A stretch of 64,000 bases of DNA from CAIKMD01 sp035605975 (GCA_035605975.1 DATNGG010000078.1:1-64000), one strand, 5' to 3'. Shown: positions 1 through 9,153, counted from the first letter of the stretch. The notes: generated by a model from the sequence alone, not told the origin. Numbers and translations are program-made.

Positions 1-2951
1 GCCGCCTTCCAGAAGCCGTAAACCGCCTGCGGGCGAAGAATGTTCTCGGCCTCCGCGCGATCGAGCATGCGCTTCAGGATCGGACGCAACTCGCGCTGCG
101 CCCAGGCCATGAACGCCTCGAGCGAGCGCCCGTCCTTGCGATAGCCCCATTGGAATTGATAGAGCATCCGCTCGTTGAGATAGGGCACGAGCGCTTTCGG
201 CGGCACATGCTCGATCGTCCTCGGGCCCCAGAAAGGCGGTTCCGGCACGGGAACGCCGCGATGGAGCGCGGCGCGGCGCAGGCGAATCTCATCGAGATCG
301 ATGGGGCGCAGGGGCTTTGCGTCGGCGGCACGGCCAAGCTTGCGCTTCTCATTGACCGGCCGCCCCTCATTCGCGGCGCTGAGCGCGGCGAGATGCTCAT
401 CGAACGCGCCGGTCGCAACCTTTTCCATGAGGGCGAGGCCGGCGAAAGCGTCATTCGCATAAGCGACGCGGCCGCACGCGTAGCTCTTGCGGCAATCCTC
501 CTCGACATAGCGCCGCGTCAGCGCGGCGCCGCCCAGCATCACCGGCAGATCGAGCCCGCGGCGCGACATCTCTTCGAGATTCTCGCGCATCACCACGGTC
601 GATTTGACCAAGAGGCCCGACATGCCGATCACATCGGCCTTGTGCGCCGCCGCGGCGTCGAGGATCGCCGCGAGCGGCTGCTTGATCCCGAGATTGACGA
701 CCTTGTAGCCGTTGTTGGTGAGGATGATATCGACGAGATTCTTGCCGATATCGTGGACATCGCCCTTGACCGTCGCCAGCACGATGGTGCCGCGCTGATT
801 ACCCTCCTTGCGCTCCATGAACGGCTCGAGATAGGCGACTGCCGCCTTCATGGTTTCGGCCGATTGCAGCACGAAGGGCAGCTGCATCCGGCCGGCACCG
901 AACAGCTCGCCGACCTCCTTCATACCGTCGAGCAGGAAGCGGTTGATGATCTCGAGCGGCTTGTGCTTCTGGAGCGCCAGCGCGAGATCCTCCTCGAGCC
1001 CTTGGCGGTCGCCCTCGACGATGCGCTGCGCCAGCCTCTCGCCGAGATCGGCGGGGCGCTCCTTCTTGGGCGCGGCGGCGGTGCTGCGGTTGAGGAAGAG
1101 GCCGATGAAGGCCTGAAGCGGGTCATAACCCTCGCGCCGGCGGTCGAAGACCAGGTCCTCGGCGAGGCTGCGCTCCTCTTCGGCGATCTTATGCAAGGGC
1201 ATGATCTTCGAGACGTGCAGGATCGCGGCGGTCAAGCCGCGCTTCAGCGCATGGTCGAGATAGACGGAATTGAGCACGGCGCGCGCCGCCGGGTTGAGCC
1301 CGAAGGAAATGTTCGAAAGCCCCAGCAGAATCTGGCAGCGCGGCAGCGCCTGTGCGATCCGCTCGATCGCCTCGAGCGTTTCCATGCCGAGCGCGCGGTC
1401 CTCCCCGTTGCCGGTGCAAATGGTGAAGGTCAGCGGGTCGATGATGAGGTCGGATTCGCCGAGGCCGAACCGGCCGCAGGCGAAATCGCGTAGGCGCAGC
1501 GCGATCTCGAGCTTGCGCGCGGCGGTCTTCGCCATGCCCGCCTCGTCGATCGTCAGCGCGATCACCGCGGCGCCGAAGCGGCGCGCGAGCGCAACGCGCC
1601 GGGCGGCGGCCTCTTCGCCGTCTTCGAAATTGATCGAATTGACGACCGGCTTGCCGCCATAAAGCTTCAACGCCGCTTCGAGCACGCCGAGCTCGGTGCT
1701 GTCGATCGCGAGCGGCGCCGCAACCCCGCCGCGCATGCGCCGGACCGCCTCGGTCATATCGGCGGCCTCGTCGCGGCCGACATAGGCGGTGCAGAGATCG
1801 ATCGCGTGCGAGCCTTCCTTGATCTGCTCGCGCGCCGTCTCGACGCAGCCGTCCCAATTGCCGCTTTCCTGATAAGCGCGGAAGCGCTTCGAGCCATTGG
1901 CGTTGCAGCGCTCGCCGATCGAGAGATAGGCGCTCTCCTGCCGCAGCGGCGTCTGGGCGTAGAGCGAGGCGACGGCCGGAATCCACACCGCGCGCCGGCC
2001 TTTGACGCGCGGCCGCGTGCCTTCGCCGGCGAGCCGTGCAAGCATCGCGTTCAAGGCGGCGATATGCGTGTTGGTGGTGCCGCAGCAGCCGCCGATCAGA
2101 TGGACGCCGTTCTCGCCGATGAAGCGCTCCTGCCATTGCGCAAGCTCGAGCGGACGCAACGGATAATGCGCATGGCCCTGATGCAACTCGGGAAGGCCGG
2201 CATTGGGCTGGACGGAGATGTGTCCCGGCCAGTTCTCCGCGAGCCATTTGACGTGCTCGGCCATTTCCTGCGGGCCGGTCGCGCAATTGAGCCCGATGAG
2301 CGGAATGTCGAGCGCCTCGACCACGGTCGCGGCGGCGGCGATGTCGGCGCCGACGAGCAGCGTCCCGGTGGTCTCGACCGTCACCTGAACGAAGATCGGC
2401 GCATCGCCGCGGCGTTCGGCCCGCGCGCGCTTGGCTGCGTTGACCGCCGCTTTGATCTGCAGCGTGTCCTGGCAGGTTTCGATCAGGATCGCATCGGCGC
2501 CGCCATCGAGCAGCGCCTGGCACTGGATGGTCAGCGCGTCTTCGATCGATTGGTAATCGATCTGGCCGAGCGAGGGCAGCCGCGTGCCGGGACCGACCGC
2601 GCCGATGACGAAGCGCGGGCACCCCTCGCCCGCGACCTCCTCCACCGCCTCGCGCGCGAGCTCGGCGGCGCGGCGGTTGAGGGCGTAGGCTTTGTCGGCG
2701 ATGCCGAATTCGGCAAGCGTCAGCGGCGAGCCGCCGAAGCTGTTGGTTTGCACCGCGTCCGAGCCGGCGGCGAGATAACCGCGATGGATGTCGCGGACGA
2801 GGTCGGGACGGCTTTCGTTGAGAATCTCGGGGCAGTTCTCATGGCCGAGATAATCCTCCTCGAGCCGAAGCGGCATCGCCTGCACCCGCGTGCCGGTGGC
2901 ACCGTCGCAAAGAAGGACGCGATCCTCCAACAGCTCAAGGAGATGGGCCAT
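1..2951 (-). CDS. metH: Cobalamin-dependent methionine synthase, 3' end outside window
   Basis: Cytosolic enzyme that moves a methyl group from 5-methyltetrahydrofolate through methylcobalamin to homocysteine. The frame is open from ATG at 2951 to the window edge, giving about 983 residues; the end of the reactivation domain is missing. Domains in order: homocysteine barrel (1-310) with the zinc-site motif GGCCG near 287; pterin barrel (about 340-620) with LGLSNISFG; cobalamin cap and Rossmann domain with DVHDIG, whose His733 matches the lower axial cobalt ligand of MetH; then the start of the AdoMet-binding activation domain from about 890. It is a single fused chain, whereas some alphaproteobacteria split this enzyme. 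It lies 10 bp after metF, so it is last in the regulator-metF-metH operon. A long open frame on the opposite strand is a codon-bias shadow. Confidence 0.97.
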   Translation of the reverse strand, partial: MAHLLELLEDRVLLCDGATGTRVQAMPLRLEEDYLGHENCPEILNESRPDLVRDIHRGYLAAGSDAVQTNSFGGSPLTLAEFGIADKAYALNRRAAELAREAVEEVAGEGCPRFVIGAVGPGTRLPSLGQIDYQSIEDALTIQCQALLDGGADAILIETCQDTLQIKAAVNAAKRARAERRGDAPIFVQVTVETTGTLLVGADIAAAATVVEALDIPLIGLNCATGPQEMAEHVKWLAENWPGHISVQPNAGLPELHQGHAHYPLRPLELAQWQERFIGENGVHLIGGCCGTTNTHIAALNAMLARLAGEGTRPRVKGRRAVWIPAVASLYAQTPLRQESAYLSIGERCNANGSKRFRAYQESGNWDGCVETAREQIKEGSHAIDLCTAYVGRDEAADMTEAVRRMRGGVAAPLAIDSTELGVLEAALKLYGGKPVVNSINFEDGEEAAARRVALARRFGAAVIALTIDEAGMAKTAARKLEIALRLRDFACGRFGLGESDLIIDPLTFTICTGNGEDRALGMETLEAIERIAQALPRCQILLGLSNISFGLNPAARAVLNSVYLDHALKRGLTAAILHVSKIMPLHKIAEEERSLAEDLVFDRRREGYDPLQAFIGLFLNRSTAAAPKKERPADLGERLAQRIVEGDRQGLEEDLALALQKHKPLEIINRFLLDGMKEVGELFGAGRMQLPFVLQSAETMKAAVAYLEPFMERKEGNQRGTIVLATVKGDVHDIGKNLVDIILTNNGYKVVNLGIKQPLAAILDAAAAHKADVIGMSGLLVKSTVVMRENLEEMSRRGLDLPVMLGGAALTRRYVEEDCRKSYACGRVAYANDAFAGLALMEKVATGAFDEHLAALSAANEGRPVNEKRKLGRAADAKPLRPIDLDEIRLRRAALHRGVPVPEPPFWGPRTIEHVPPKALVPYLNERMLYQFQWGYRKDGRSLEAFMAWAQRELRPILKRMLDRAEAENILRPQAVYGFWKA

Positions 2952-2961
2952 GGCGCGCGCC

Positions 2962-3828
2962 TTAGGCCTCGGCCGGGCAATCGGCGGCCAAGCCGATCTC
3001 GGCGAGAATCGCCGCCACGAGATCCGCGCGATTGAGCGTGTAGAAGTGGAAGGCGGCGATGCCGGCCGCGCGCAAATCGCGGCACAGCGCGGCCGCCGTC
3101 TCGATCGCCGCGCACGCACGCGACGCCGGGTCCTCGCTCAAAGCTTCGAAGCGCGCGGCGAGCTTGGCCGGAATCGAGGCGCCGCACAGCGCGGCAAAAC
3201 GTTTCACTTGCGCGAAATTGCCGATCGGCAGAATGCCCGGCACGATCGGCACGGCGATCCCGGCTGCGCACGCGCGGTCGCGAAAGCGCAGGAAGGTCGA
3301 CGGCTCGAAAAAGAACTGGGTAATCGCGCGCGTCGCGCCCGCATCGATCTTGCGTTTCAGCGCGTCGAGATCGGCTGCGGCGCTCTCGGCCTCGGGATGC
3401 ATCTCGGGATAAGCGGCGACGCTCACCTCGAAATCGGCGATGCGTCTCAGCCCCGCCACCAGATCGAGGGCGCGGTGATAGCCGTGCGGATGCGGGTCAT
3501 AGGTGCCGCCCGCCGGCGGATCGCCGCGCAGCGCGACGATGTGGCGAATCCCGGCCAGCCAATAAGCGCGCGCAACCGCGTCGATCTCGGCACGGCTCGC
3601 GCCGACGCAGGTGAGATGGGCGGCAGGCGCGAGCCTCGTCTCGCGCCGGATGCGCGCGACCGTCGCATGGGTGCGCTCGCGCGTCGTGCCGCCGGCGCCA
3701 TAGGTCACCGAGACAAAGCGTGGGCCGAGCGGCTCCAGACGCTTCACGGCGCGCCAGAGCTGAGCCTCCATTTCCGGCGTCTTGGGCGGAAAGAACTCGA
3801 AGGAAAGCCGCGCAGGTGCGGGATTCAT
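2962..3828 (-). CDS. metF: Methylenetetrahydrofolate reductase
   Basis: Flavoprotein that reduces 5,10-methylene-THF to 5-methyl-THF, the methyl donor used by the adjacent MetH. The 288-residue product is normal length for bacterial MetF. It opens with SFEFFPPKT, contains VSVTYGAGGTTRERT and the HIVALRGDPP segment, and has AITQFFFEP and PGILPIGN in the second half, all typical of the family's TIM barrel. The ATG at 3828 is chosen because its first bases overlap the stop of the upstream regulator (ATGA), implying translational coupling; the frame is open further upstream, but that would run deep into the regulator gene. A 10 bp gap to metH supports one transcript. Confidence 0.97.
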   Translation of the reverse strand: MNPAPARLSFEFFPPKTPEMEAQLWRAVKRLEPLGPRFVSVTYGAGGTTRERTHATVARIRRETRLAPAAHLTCVGASRAEIDAVARAYWLAGIRHIVALRGDPPAGGTYDPHPHGYHRALDLVAGLRRIADFEVSVAAYPEMHPEAESAAADLDALKRKIDAGATRAITQFFFEPSTFLRFRDRACAAGIAVPIVPGILPIGNFAQVKRFAALCGASIPAKLAARFEALSEDPASRACAAIETAAALCRDLRAAGIAAFHFYTLNRADLVAAILAEIGLAADCPAEA

Positions 3829-4799
3829 GACGCGGTCGCTCGCGGCGGCGTCACGGCTGCCTGCAAGTCCTCGCGCCGGCGCTGCGCCACCCAGATCGAA
3901 ACCGTCAGCGGGTGGCCGACGAGATGGCGGACGGGCTCGGGCACGAGGCCAGCCTCGCGGCACCAGCCGGTGATTTCGGTATCGGCGAAGCCGAGGCGGC
4001 GATGTGCCTGCTCGCTGCGCAGGAATTCGAGCGCATGGGGCGCGAAATCGACGATCGCGAGCCGGCCATCGTGGCGCAGCATGCGCGCCGCTTCGGCGAT
4101 CGCCTCGCCCGGCCGGTCGGCATAGTGCAGCACCTGATGGAAAATCGCCGCATCGAAGCCGGCATCCGCGAAAGGCAGCTGGTAGATGTCACCCTGGCGG
4201 ATCGCGCAGTTGCGCAGATTGGCGCGCTCGAGATTGACGCGCGCGACGGCCAGCATCTCGCGCGAGTTGTCGATGCCGATGGCGCGCTCGACCCGCGGCC
4301 CAAAAATCTCGAGCATGCGGCCGGTGCCGGTGCCGAGATCGAGCAGGTCCTGGATCTCGATGCCGGCAAGCGCCTCGAGGATCGCCGCCTCGACCTCGGC
4401 CTCGGCGATGTGGAGCGAGCGGATGCGATCCCATTGCGCGGCGTTGGCGCGGAAATAGGCGCTGGCCGCTTCGGCGCGCTGCCGCTTTACGGTCTCGAGC
4501 CGGGCATAGTCGAGCGCGACCGTGGGATCATCGGCCGGCACCGAGGCGCAAATCCGCTCGGCAAGCTCGGCAGCACGGCCGCGCTGCGCGAGGCGATAGA
4601 ACACCCAGCTTCCCTCGCGGAACCGGTCGAGCAGCCCCGCTTCGCAGAGCAGCTTCAGGTGGCGCGACACGCGCGGCTGGCTCTGGCCGAGAATATCGGT
4701 GAGCTCGGTCACGGTGAGCTCGCCGCGCGCGCAGAGCAGCAATAGCCGCAACCGCGTGGCTTCGGCGGCAGCGCGCAATCCTGAGAGAGTGGTCTCCAT
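3825..4799 (-). CDS. ArsR-type HTH regulator fused to SAM-dependent methyltransferase (SahR-like)
   Basis: A 324-residue two-domain protein. Residues 1-100 form an ArsR winged helix (TELTDILGQSQPRVSRHLK as recognition helix region) without an evident cysteine metal site. Residues 140-300 form a class I methyltransferase fold with DLGTGTGRMLE as the AdoMet-binding motif and FDAAIFHQVLHY later. SahR, an ArsR-family regulator of the methionine cycle described in Proteobacteria, responds to S-adenosylhomocysteine, and as far as I recall alphaproteobacterial forms carry such a methyltransferase-like domain. The link here is inferred from domain order and from being first in the operon with metF and metH. 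Its own promoter region holds the inverted repeat at 4833-4852. Whether the methyltransferase domain is catalytic or only a sensor cannot be told. Confidence 0.9.
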   Translation of the reverse strand: METTLSGLRAAAEATRLRLLLLCARGELTVTELTDILGQSQPRVSRHLKLLCEAGLLDRFREGSWVFYRLAQRGRAAELAERICASVPADDPTVALDYARLETVKRQRAEAASAYFRANAAQWDRIRSLHIAEAEVEAAILEALAGIEIQDLLDLGTGTGRMLEIFGPRVERAIGIDNSREMLAVARVNLERANLRNCAIRQGDIYQLPFADAGFDAAIFHQVLHYADRPGEAIAEAARMLRHDGRLAIVDFAPHALEFLRSEQAHRRLGFADTEITGWCREAGLVPEPVRHLVGHPLTVSIWVAQRRREDLQAAVTPPRATAS

Positions 4800-4832
4800 G
4801 GCAGCGCCTCATACGCGATCAAGCAAGTCTAC

Positions 4833-4852
4833 ATATAAGCATTTCTTTATAT
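4833..4852 (-). promoter_or_regulatory. Candidate SahR-type operator (inverted repeat)
   Basis: Inverted repeat ATATAA-N8-TTATAT, 34-53 bp upstream of the regulator's ATG. It is an AT-rich island in otherwise GC-rich sequence, in the right place for autoregulation of the regulator-metF-metH operon. The spacing and AT-rich arms resemble what I recall of SahR sites in alphaproteobacteria, but no motif search was run. Confidence 0.55.
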
Positions 4853-4982
4853 ATCGGGTCAAGGGTAAAGAAACCGTGGATATCCGCGGCTTGCCGGGAC
4901 CCTCCGGAGCGTCTTGCCGGGCGCTGGCGGGCGGATTTATGCTTCGCGCCGGGGGGAACTATCCAAAGGGGCTCGACCTGCC

Positions 4983-5597
4983 ATGCGCGAACGCATGATC
5001 CTTTGCGCCGCCATCATCATTCTTGTTCTGGGCTGGTCGCCGAAGCCGGCGGCGGCCCTCGATGCCGCGAATCCGGCCGCGCTCGTCAACTCGCTCGTCA
5101 GCGAGGCGATCGCCGAGATCAAAGCACCGCAGGAGTCCGACGCGGCGCGCGCCGCGAAGTTCCGCGCCCTGCTCGAAGCGGGCTTCGACATCCCACGCAT
5201 CTCGCGCTTCGTGCTGGGCCGCTTCTGGAACGCGGCCAACGACGAGGAGCGGCGGAAATTCGCGACGCTGTTCGAGGATTGGATCGTCGGCACCTATGGC
5301 GCGCGGTTTCGTGCCTATAGCGGCCAGACGATCAAGGTGACCGGCACGCGGAAAGAAAGCGACGTCAACACGGTGGTGCTGAGCCAGTTCATCAATCCCA
5401 ACGCGCCCCAGCCTGTGAAGGTCGAGTGGCATGTGCGCAAGGAAAGCGACAGCGCCTACAAGGTGATCGATGTCTCCGTCGAAGGCATCAGCATGGCCCT
5501 AACGCAGCGCGACGAGATCGCCGCGGTGGCGGACCGCAATGGCGGCACCGCCGCCGGCCTCAACAAGGCTATGGAACAGCGTCTCGCGCAGAAATAG
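4983..5597 (+). CDS. MlaC/Ttg2D-family periplasmic phospholipid-binding protein
   Basis: A 204-residue exported protein with a signal peptide (hydrophobic run ILCAAIIILVLGW, likely cleaved after AAA near residue 25). The family carries phospholipids between the outer-membrane Mla complex and an inner-membrane ABC transporter. Family features seen are the FDIPRISRFVLGRFW segment and the C-terminal VEWHVRKESD...VIDVSVEGISM pattern shared with MlaC. The ATG at 4983 is preferred because an upstream start would place 23 polar residues before the signal peptide. No mlaD, mlaE or mlaF gene is nearby, so it is an orphan. A second paralogue lies at 59588-60190, also without transporter partners. Divergent from the methionine operon. 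Confidence 0.88.
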   Translation: MRERMILCAAIIILVLGWSPKPAAALDAANPAALVNSLVSEAIAEIKAPQESDAARAAKFRALLEAGFDIPRISRFVLGRFWNAANDEERRKFATLFEDWIVGTYGARFRAYSGQTIKVTGTRKESDVNTVVLSQFINPNAPQPVKVEWHVRKESDSAYKVIDVSVEGISMALTQRDEIAAVADRNGGTAAGLNKAMEQRLAQK

Positions 5598-5613
5598 CGC
5601 GGCAGCGCCGCGC

Positions 5614-7296
5614 TCAGACGCGGGTCAGCGGCTTGTATTTGAGGCGATGCGGCTGGTCGGCCTCCGCGCCGAGCCGGCGCTTGCGGTCGGCCTCGTAATC
5701 CGCGTAATTGCCCTCGAACCACACCACCTGGCTGTCGCCCTCGAAGGCGAGAATATGCGTCGCGATGCGGTCGAGGAACCAGCGGTCATGGGTGATGACG
5801 ACCGCGCAGCCGGGGAATTCCAACAGCGCCTCTTCGAGCGCGCGCAGCGTGTCGACATCCAAATCGTTGGTCGGCTCGTCCAGGAGAATCACATTGGCGG
5901 CGGTCTTCAGCATCTTGGCGAGATGAACGCGGTTGCGCTCGCCGCCCGAGAGCTGGCCGACTTTTTTCTGCTGATCCGTGCCGCGGAAATTGAAGAGAGC
6001 GCAGTAAGCGCGTGACGGCATTTTGCGCCGGCCGAGATCGATCTCGTCATTGCCGCCGGAAATCTCCTCCCACACCGTCTTCTCGGGCGCGAGCGTGTCG
6101 CGCGACTGATCGAAATAGCCGAGCTTCACCGTCTCGCCGAGCCTGAAGCTGCCGCGGTCGGGCTTGTCCTGCCCGGTCGTCATGCGAAACAGCGTGGTCT
6201 TGCCGGCGCCATTGGCGCCGATGATGCCGACAATGCCCCCGGGCGGCAGGCGGAAGGACAAATCCTCGATCAGCAGCCGATCGCCGAAACCCTTGGCGAT
6301 GTGCTCGGCTTCGATCACCAGGTCGCCGAGGCGCGGCCCGGGCGGCAGCACGATCTGCGCCGTCTCGGGCGCCTTCTCGCGGCTCTGCGCGACGAGGCTC
6401 TCGTAAGCCGACAGCCGGGCCTTGCTTTTGGCTTGGCGTGCGCGCGGGCTTTGCTGCACCCATTCGAGCTCGCGCTCGAGGGTGCGCTGGCGCGCGGCTT
6501 CCTGCTTGCCCTCCTGGGCCAGGCGTTTCTGCTTCTGATCGAGCCAGCCCGAGTAATTGCCTTCGTAGGGAATGCCCTGGCCGCGATCGAGCTCCAGGAT
6601 CCACCCCGCCACCTCGTCGAGGAAATAGCGGTCATGGGTGATCGTGACGACGGTCCCCGCATAATCGCGCAGAAAGCGCTGCAGCCAGGCGACGGATTCG
6701 GCATCGAGATGGTTGGTCGGCTCGTCGAGCAGCAGGAGATCGGGTTTTTGCAACAGCAGCCGGCACAGCGCGACGCGGCGCCGCTCGCCGCCCGACAGCG
6801 TCGTCACATCCGCATCGCCCGGCGGACAGCGCAGCGCGTCCATTGCGATCTCGACCGTGCGCTCGATCTCCCAGCCATTGGCGGCGTCGATCTTTTCCTG
6901 GAGCTCGCCCTGCTCGGCGATCAGCGCGTTCATCTCGTCGTCGGAGAGCTCTTCGGCAAAGCGCGCGCTCACCGCCTCGAAGCGCTCGAGCAGCGTCTTC
7001 ACCTCGCCGAGGCCTTCCGCGACGTTGCCGGCGACATCCTTCTTCGGATCGAGCTCGGGCTCCTGCGGCAGATAGCCGACGCGCACGCCCTCGGCGGACC
7101 AGGCTTCGCCGCTGAAATCCTTCTCGAGGCCGGCCATGACGCGCAGCAGGGTCGATTTGCCGGCGCCGTTGGGACCAAGCACGCCGATCTTGGCGCCCGG
7201 CAGGAACGACAGCCAGATGTTCTTCAGGACCTCGCGCCCGCCCGGATAGGTCTTGCCAAGACCCTTCATCACATAAATGTATTGGTATGCGGGCAT
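5614..7296 (-). CDS. ettA: Energy-dependent translational throttle protein EttA (ABC-F)
   Basis: A 560-residue ABC-F ATPase of the kind that binds the ribosomal E site and gates elongation according to energy state. Two nucleotide-binding domains are visible: Walker A GPNGAGKST at 41-49 and GANGAGKTT near 360, with signatures TLSGGERRR and QLSGGERNR and Walker B motifs ending LLLDEPTNHLD and ILLDEPTNDLD. Between them is the charged linker that contacts P-site tRNA. Length and the N-terminal QYIYVMKGLGKTYPGG sequence match EttA rather than Uup or YheS. No membrane segments, as expected for ABC-F. It stands alone and converges on the MlaC-like gene with a 16 bp gap. Confidence 0.95.
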   Translation of the reverse strand: MPAYQYIYVMKGLGKTYPGGREVLKNIWLSFLPGAKIGVLGPNGAGKSTLLRVMAGLEKDFSGEAWSAEGVRVGYLPQEPELDPKKDVAGNVAEGLGEVKTLLERFEAVSARFAEELSDDEMNALIAEQGELQEKIDAANGWEIERTVEIAMDALRCPPGDADVTTLSGGERRRVALCRLLLQKPDLLLLDEPTNHLDAESVAWLQRFLRDYAGTVVTITHDRYFLDEVAGWILELDRGQGIPYEGNYSGWLDQKQKRLAQEGKQEAARQRTLERELEWVQQSPRARQAKSKARLSAYESLVAQSREKAPETAQIVLPPGPRLGDLVIEAEHIAKGFGDRLLIEDLSFRLPPGGIVGIIGANGAGKTTLFRMTTGQDKPDRGSFRLGETVKLGYFDQSRDTLAPEKTVWEEISGGNDEIDLGRRKMPSRAYCALFNFRGTDQQKKVGQLSGGERNRVHLAKMLKTAANVILLDEPTNDLDVDTLRALEEALLEFPGCAVVITHDRWFLDRIATHILAFEGDSQVVWFEGNYADYEADRKRRLGAEADQPHRLKYKPLTRV

Positions 7297-7368
7297 GGTC
7301 GCCTTCTAGCGCAGGTGCCCTTCCCTCGCAACGTGGCATAATCCCGGCGGAAGGAGCGTTATCCCCTC

Positions 7369-7800
7369 ATGTCGCTGTTGCGCTTTCTCCTCAATCTCGC
7401 CTGGGTCGTGACCGGCGGTCTCTGGACCGCGGTCGGCTGGGTGATCGCCGGCGTGCTGATGGCGATCACCATCATCGGCCTGCCCTGGACGCGCGCAGCC
7501 TTCAACATCGCGCTCTACACCTTGCTCCCCTTCGGCAACACGACCGTGTCGCGGGCGCGCTTCACCGGCCAAGAGGATTTCGGCACCGGCCCCTTGGGCG
7601 TTCTCGGCAACATCATCTGGCTCATTCTCGCGGGATGGTGGCTCGCCATCGCCCATCTCATCTTCGCCGTCGGCCTCGCGGTCACCATCATCGGCATTCC
7701 CTTCGCCTGGGCGCATCTGAAGCTCGTGCCGATCTCGCTTTGGCCGATCGGCCGCATGGTGGTGACGATCGAGGAAGCGCAAGCTCGCGGGCTCGCCTGA
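7369..7800 (+). CDS. YccF-family inner membrane protein
   Basis: A 143-residue integral membrane protein matching the YccF (DUF307) family in length and pattern. Two similar halves each carry a hydrophobic hairpin with the repeat ITIIGLPWTRAAF in the first half and VTIIGIPFAWAHLK in the second, diagnostic of this family. A charged loop near residues 55-75 separates them. Function is not established; homologues are small inner membrane proteins, sometimes linked to envelope stress or transport. The ATG at 7369 has an AAGGAG-like site about 12 bases upstream. Divergent from ettA (72 bp apart) and tail-to-tail with the peroxidase gene. Confidence 0.88.
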   Translation: MSLLRFLLNLAWVVTGGLWTAVGWVIAGVLMAITIIGLPWTRAAFNIALYTLLPFGNTTVSRARFTGQEDFGTGPLGVLGNIIWLILAGWWLAIAHLIFAVGLAVTIIGIPFAWAHLKLVPISLWPIGRMVVTIEEAQARGLA

Positions 7801-7810
7801 GCGCCGCGGC

Positions 7811-9040
7811 TCAGCGTGTGGGCCGATACCCGTCGGTCAGCGTGCCGAGAAACGCGGCGATGTCGCTGATCTCGGCCGCCGAGAGCGGCGGCGCCTCGCC
7901 CGGATGCTCGCCGAAAGGCGGCTCGATATTGACGTTGACGCGATAAGCCGGCGGCAGATCGTCGAATTTCTCGATCCGGCCGCTTGCGTCGCGCGGATAA
8001 AATTTGCCGGGATCGGTGTCGCGCTCGGCATAGAATTCGATTGCTCGCCGCAGGCTGTGGAAGACGCCGTTGTGAAAGAAGCTCTTGCGCGTTGCGACAT
8101 TGCGCAGGCTCGGCGTCTTGAAGAGTCCGCAATAATCGGAATGCGCGCGCAGATCCGTGCGCAGCGGGCCGCACAGGCCGAGATCGTAGAATTTGGGATC
8201 GGCATTGGCCGGGATCGCGCGGTTCCGCGGCACGCCAAGCGCAACGAAGCCGTAATCGGTGAATTGCGGCGGCGTGCCGTCTGCACCGCGCGCGCTCGGA
8301 TGGCAATGCGCGCAATTGCCCTTGGCCGGATCGTCGAAGAGCGCCAAGCCGCGCGCCTCTTGCGGCGTCAGCGCGGCTTGGCCCGCGAGGTAGGCATCGT
8401 ATTTGCTGCTGTAGGGATAGAAGGCGGTGTAATCCTGCTCATAGGCCTCGAGCGCTTCGAGGATGAGATCGAAGGCGCGACCGCCGCGATCGAAGATCGC
8501 AGCGCCCCCGAGGCGGCGCAGCGCATCGGCATAGGGCGCGCGGCGAATAGCGGCGACGATCGCCGCGGGGCTCGCATTCGCCATTTCGTCGGGCGAGAGC
8601 AGCGGCAGCCGAGCCTGATCGCGGCCGCGATCGACGCGCCCATCCCAGGTCAGCCCACCCGATGGCCCGTTATCGACACTGGCATCGCCCTCATCGTCTG
8701 ACTCGTAGTAGTGCTCGGTGAATTGCGGCACCGCCTGCAAATAGCGCAGCGAGGGCACCGCGCGCAGGCCGAGACGATGGAGATCGCGGCCGCCCAACGC
8801 GACGGGTTGAGGATTGTCGGGGCCAAAAGCGTTGGCAGGATCGTGGCAGGAGGCGCAGGCCAGCTTGCCCGAAGCCGAGAGCGACGGATCGCGGAAGAGC
8901 GTGCCGCCGAGCGCGCTGAGCGCCTTGGCTCGTGCGAAAGCCTCGGCCCGCGACAGCGGCTCGCGATCGCCCGCAGACGCAACGGCGGCGGTGAGAAACG
9001 CCGCGGCGAAGGCGAGGATGTGGATGGAAGCATGGGGCAC
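7811..9040 (-). CDS. Di-haem cytochrome c peroxidase (CcpA/MauG family)
   Basis: A 409-residue exported protein with an N-terminal signal peptide ending near residue 23 and two CxxCH haem-binding motifs, CASCH at 62-66 and CAHCH at 243-247. This matches the bacterial di-haem peroxidase family, which reduces hydrogen peroxide in the periplasm or, in MauG-like members, oxidises protein or small-molecule substrates. The segments LFRDPSLSASGKLACASCH and FKTPSLRNVATRKSFFHNG are characteristic. The frame begins with GTG at 9040; no in-frame ATG precedes the signal peptide. The gene is divergent from the phosphoesterase at 9154 and shares the 113 bp region between them. Confidence 0.92.
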   Translation of the reverse strand: MPHASIHILAFAAAFLTAAVASAGDREPLSRAEAFARAKALSALGGTLFRDPSLSASGKLACASCHDPANAFGPDNPQPVALGGRDLHRLGLRAVPSLRYLQAVPQFTEHYYESDDEGDASVDNGPSGGLTWDGRVDRGRDQARLPLLSPDEMANASPAAIVAAIRRAPYADALRRLGGAAIFDRGGRAFDLILEALEAYEQDYTAFYPYSSKYDAYLAGQAALTPQEARGLALFDDPAKGNCAHCHPSARGADGTPPQFTDYGFVALGVPRNRAIPANADPKFYDLGLCGPLRTDLRAHSDYCGLFKTPSLRNVATRKSFFHNGVFHSLRRAIEFYAERDTDPGKFYPRDASGRIEKFDDLPPAYRVNVNIEPPFGEHPGEAPPLSAAEISDIAAFLGTLTDGYRPTR

Positions 9041-9091
9041 GGCACATGAGCATGACCGAGCGCGCGGCGAATCGCCATCGCGAAGGACGGC

Positions 9092-9126
9092 GTGTCATGG
9101 AACCGTCACCGGGCCGTTGCTAAATT
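9092..9126 (+). promoter_or_regulatory. Candidate Pho box with -10 element before the phosphoesterase
   Basis: Two 7-base direct repeats, GTGTCAT (9092-9098) and CCGTCAC (9103-9109), are separated by 4 bases, the 11-base period of a PhoB box (consensus CTGTCAT-N4-CTGTCAT). They match the consensus at 6/7 and 5/7 positions. A TAAATT -10-like element starts 11 bp after the box, the usual geometry of PhoB-activated promoters. It points at a phosphatase-family gene starting at 9154. Confidence 0.55.
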
Positions 9127-9153
9127 GCGGCGTCTCCACCCTGCCAGGCGATC

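Noticed and set aside
150..1493. A 447-codon plus-strand frame across metH.
   Set aside because: It is antisense to an intact conserved enzyme with all its motifs; a codon-bias shadow.
4800..4982. Cobalamin riboswitch before the metH operon.
   Set aside because: No B12-box or matching long leader in the 183 bp; the palindrome fits a protein operator better.
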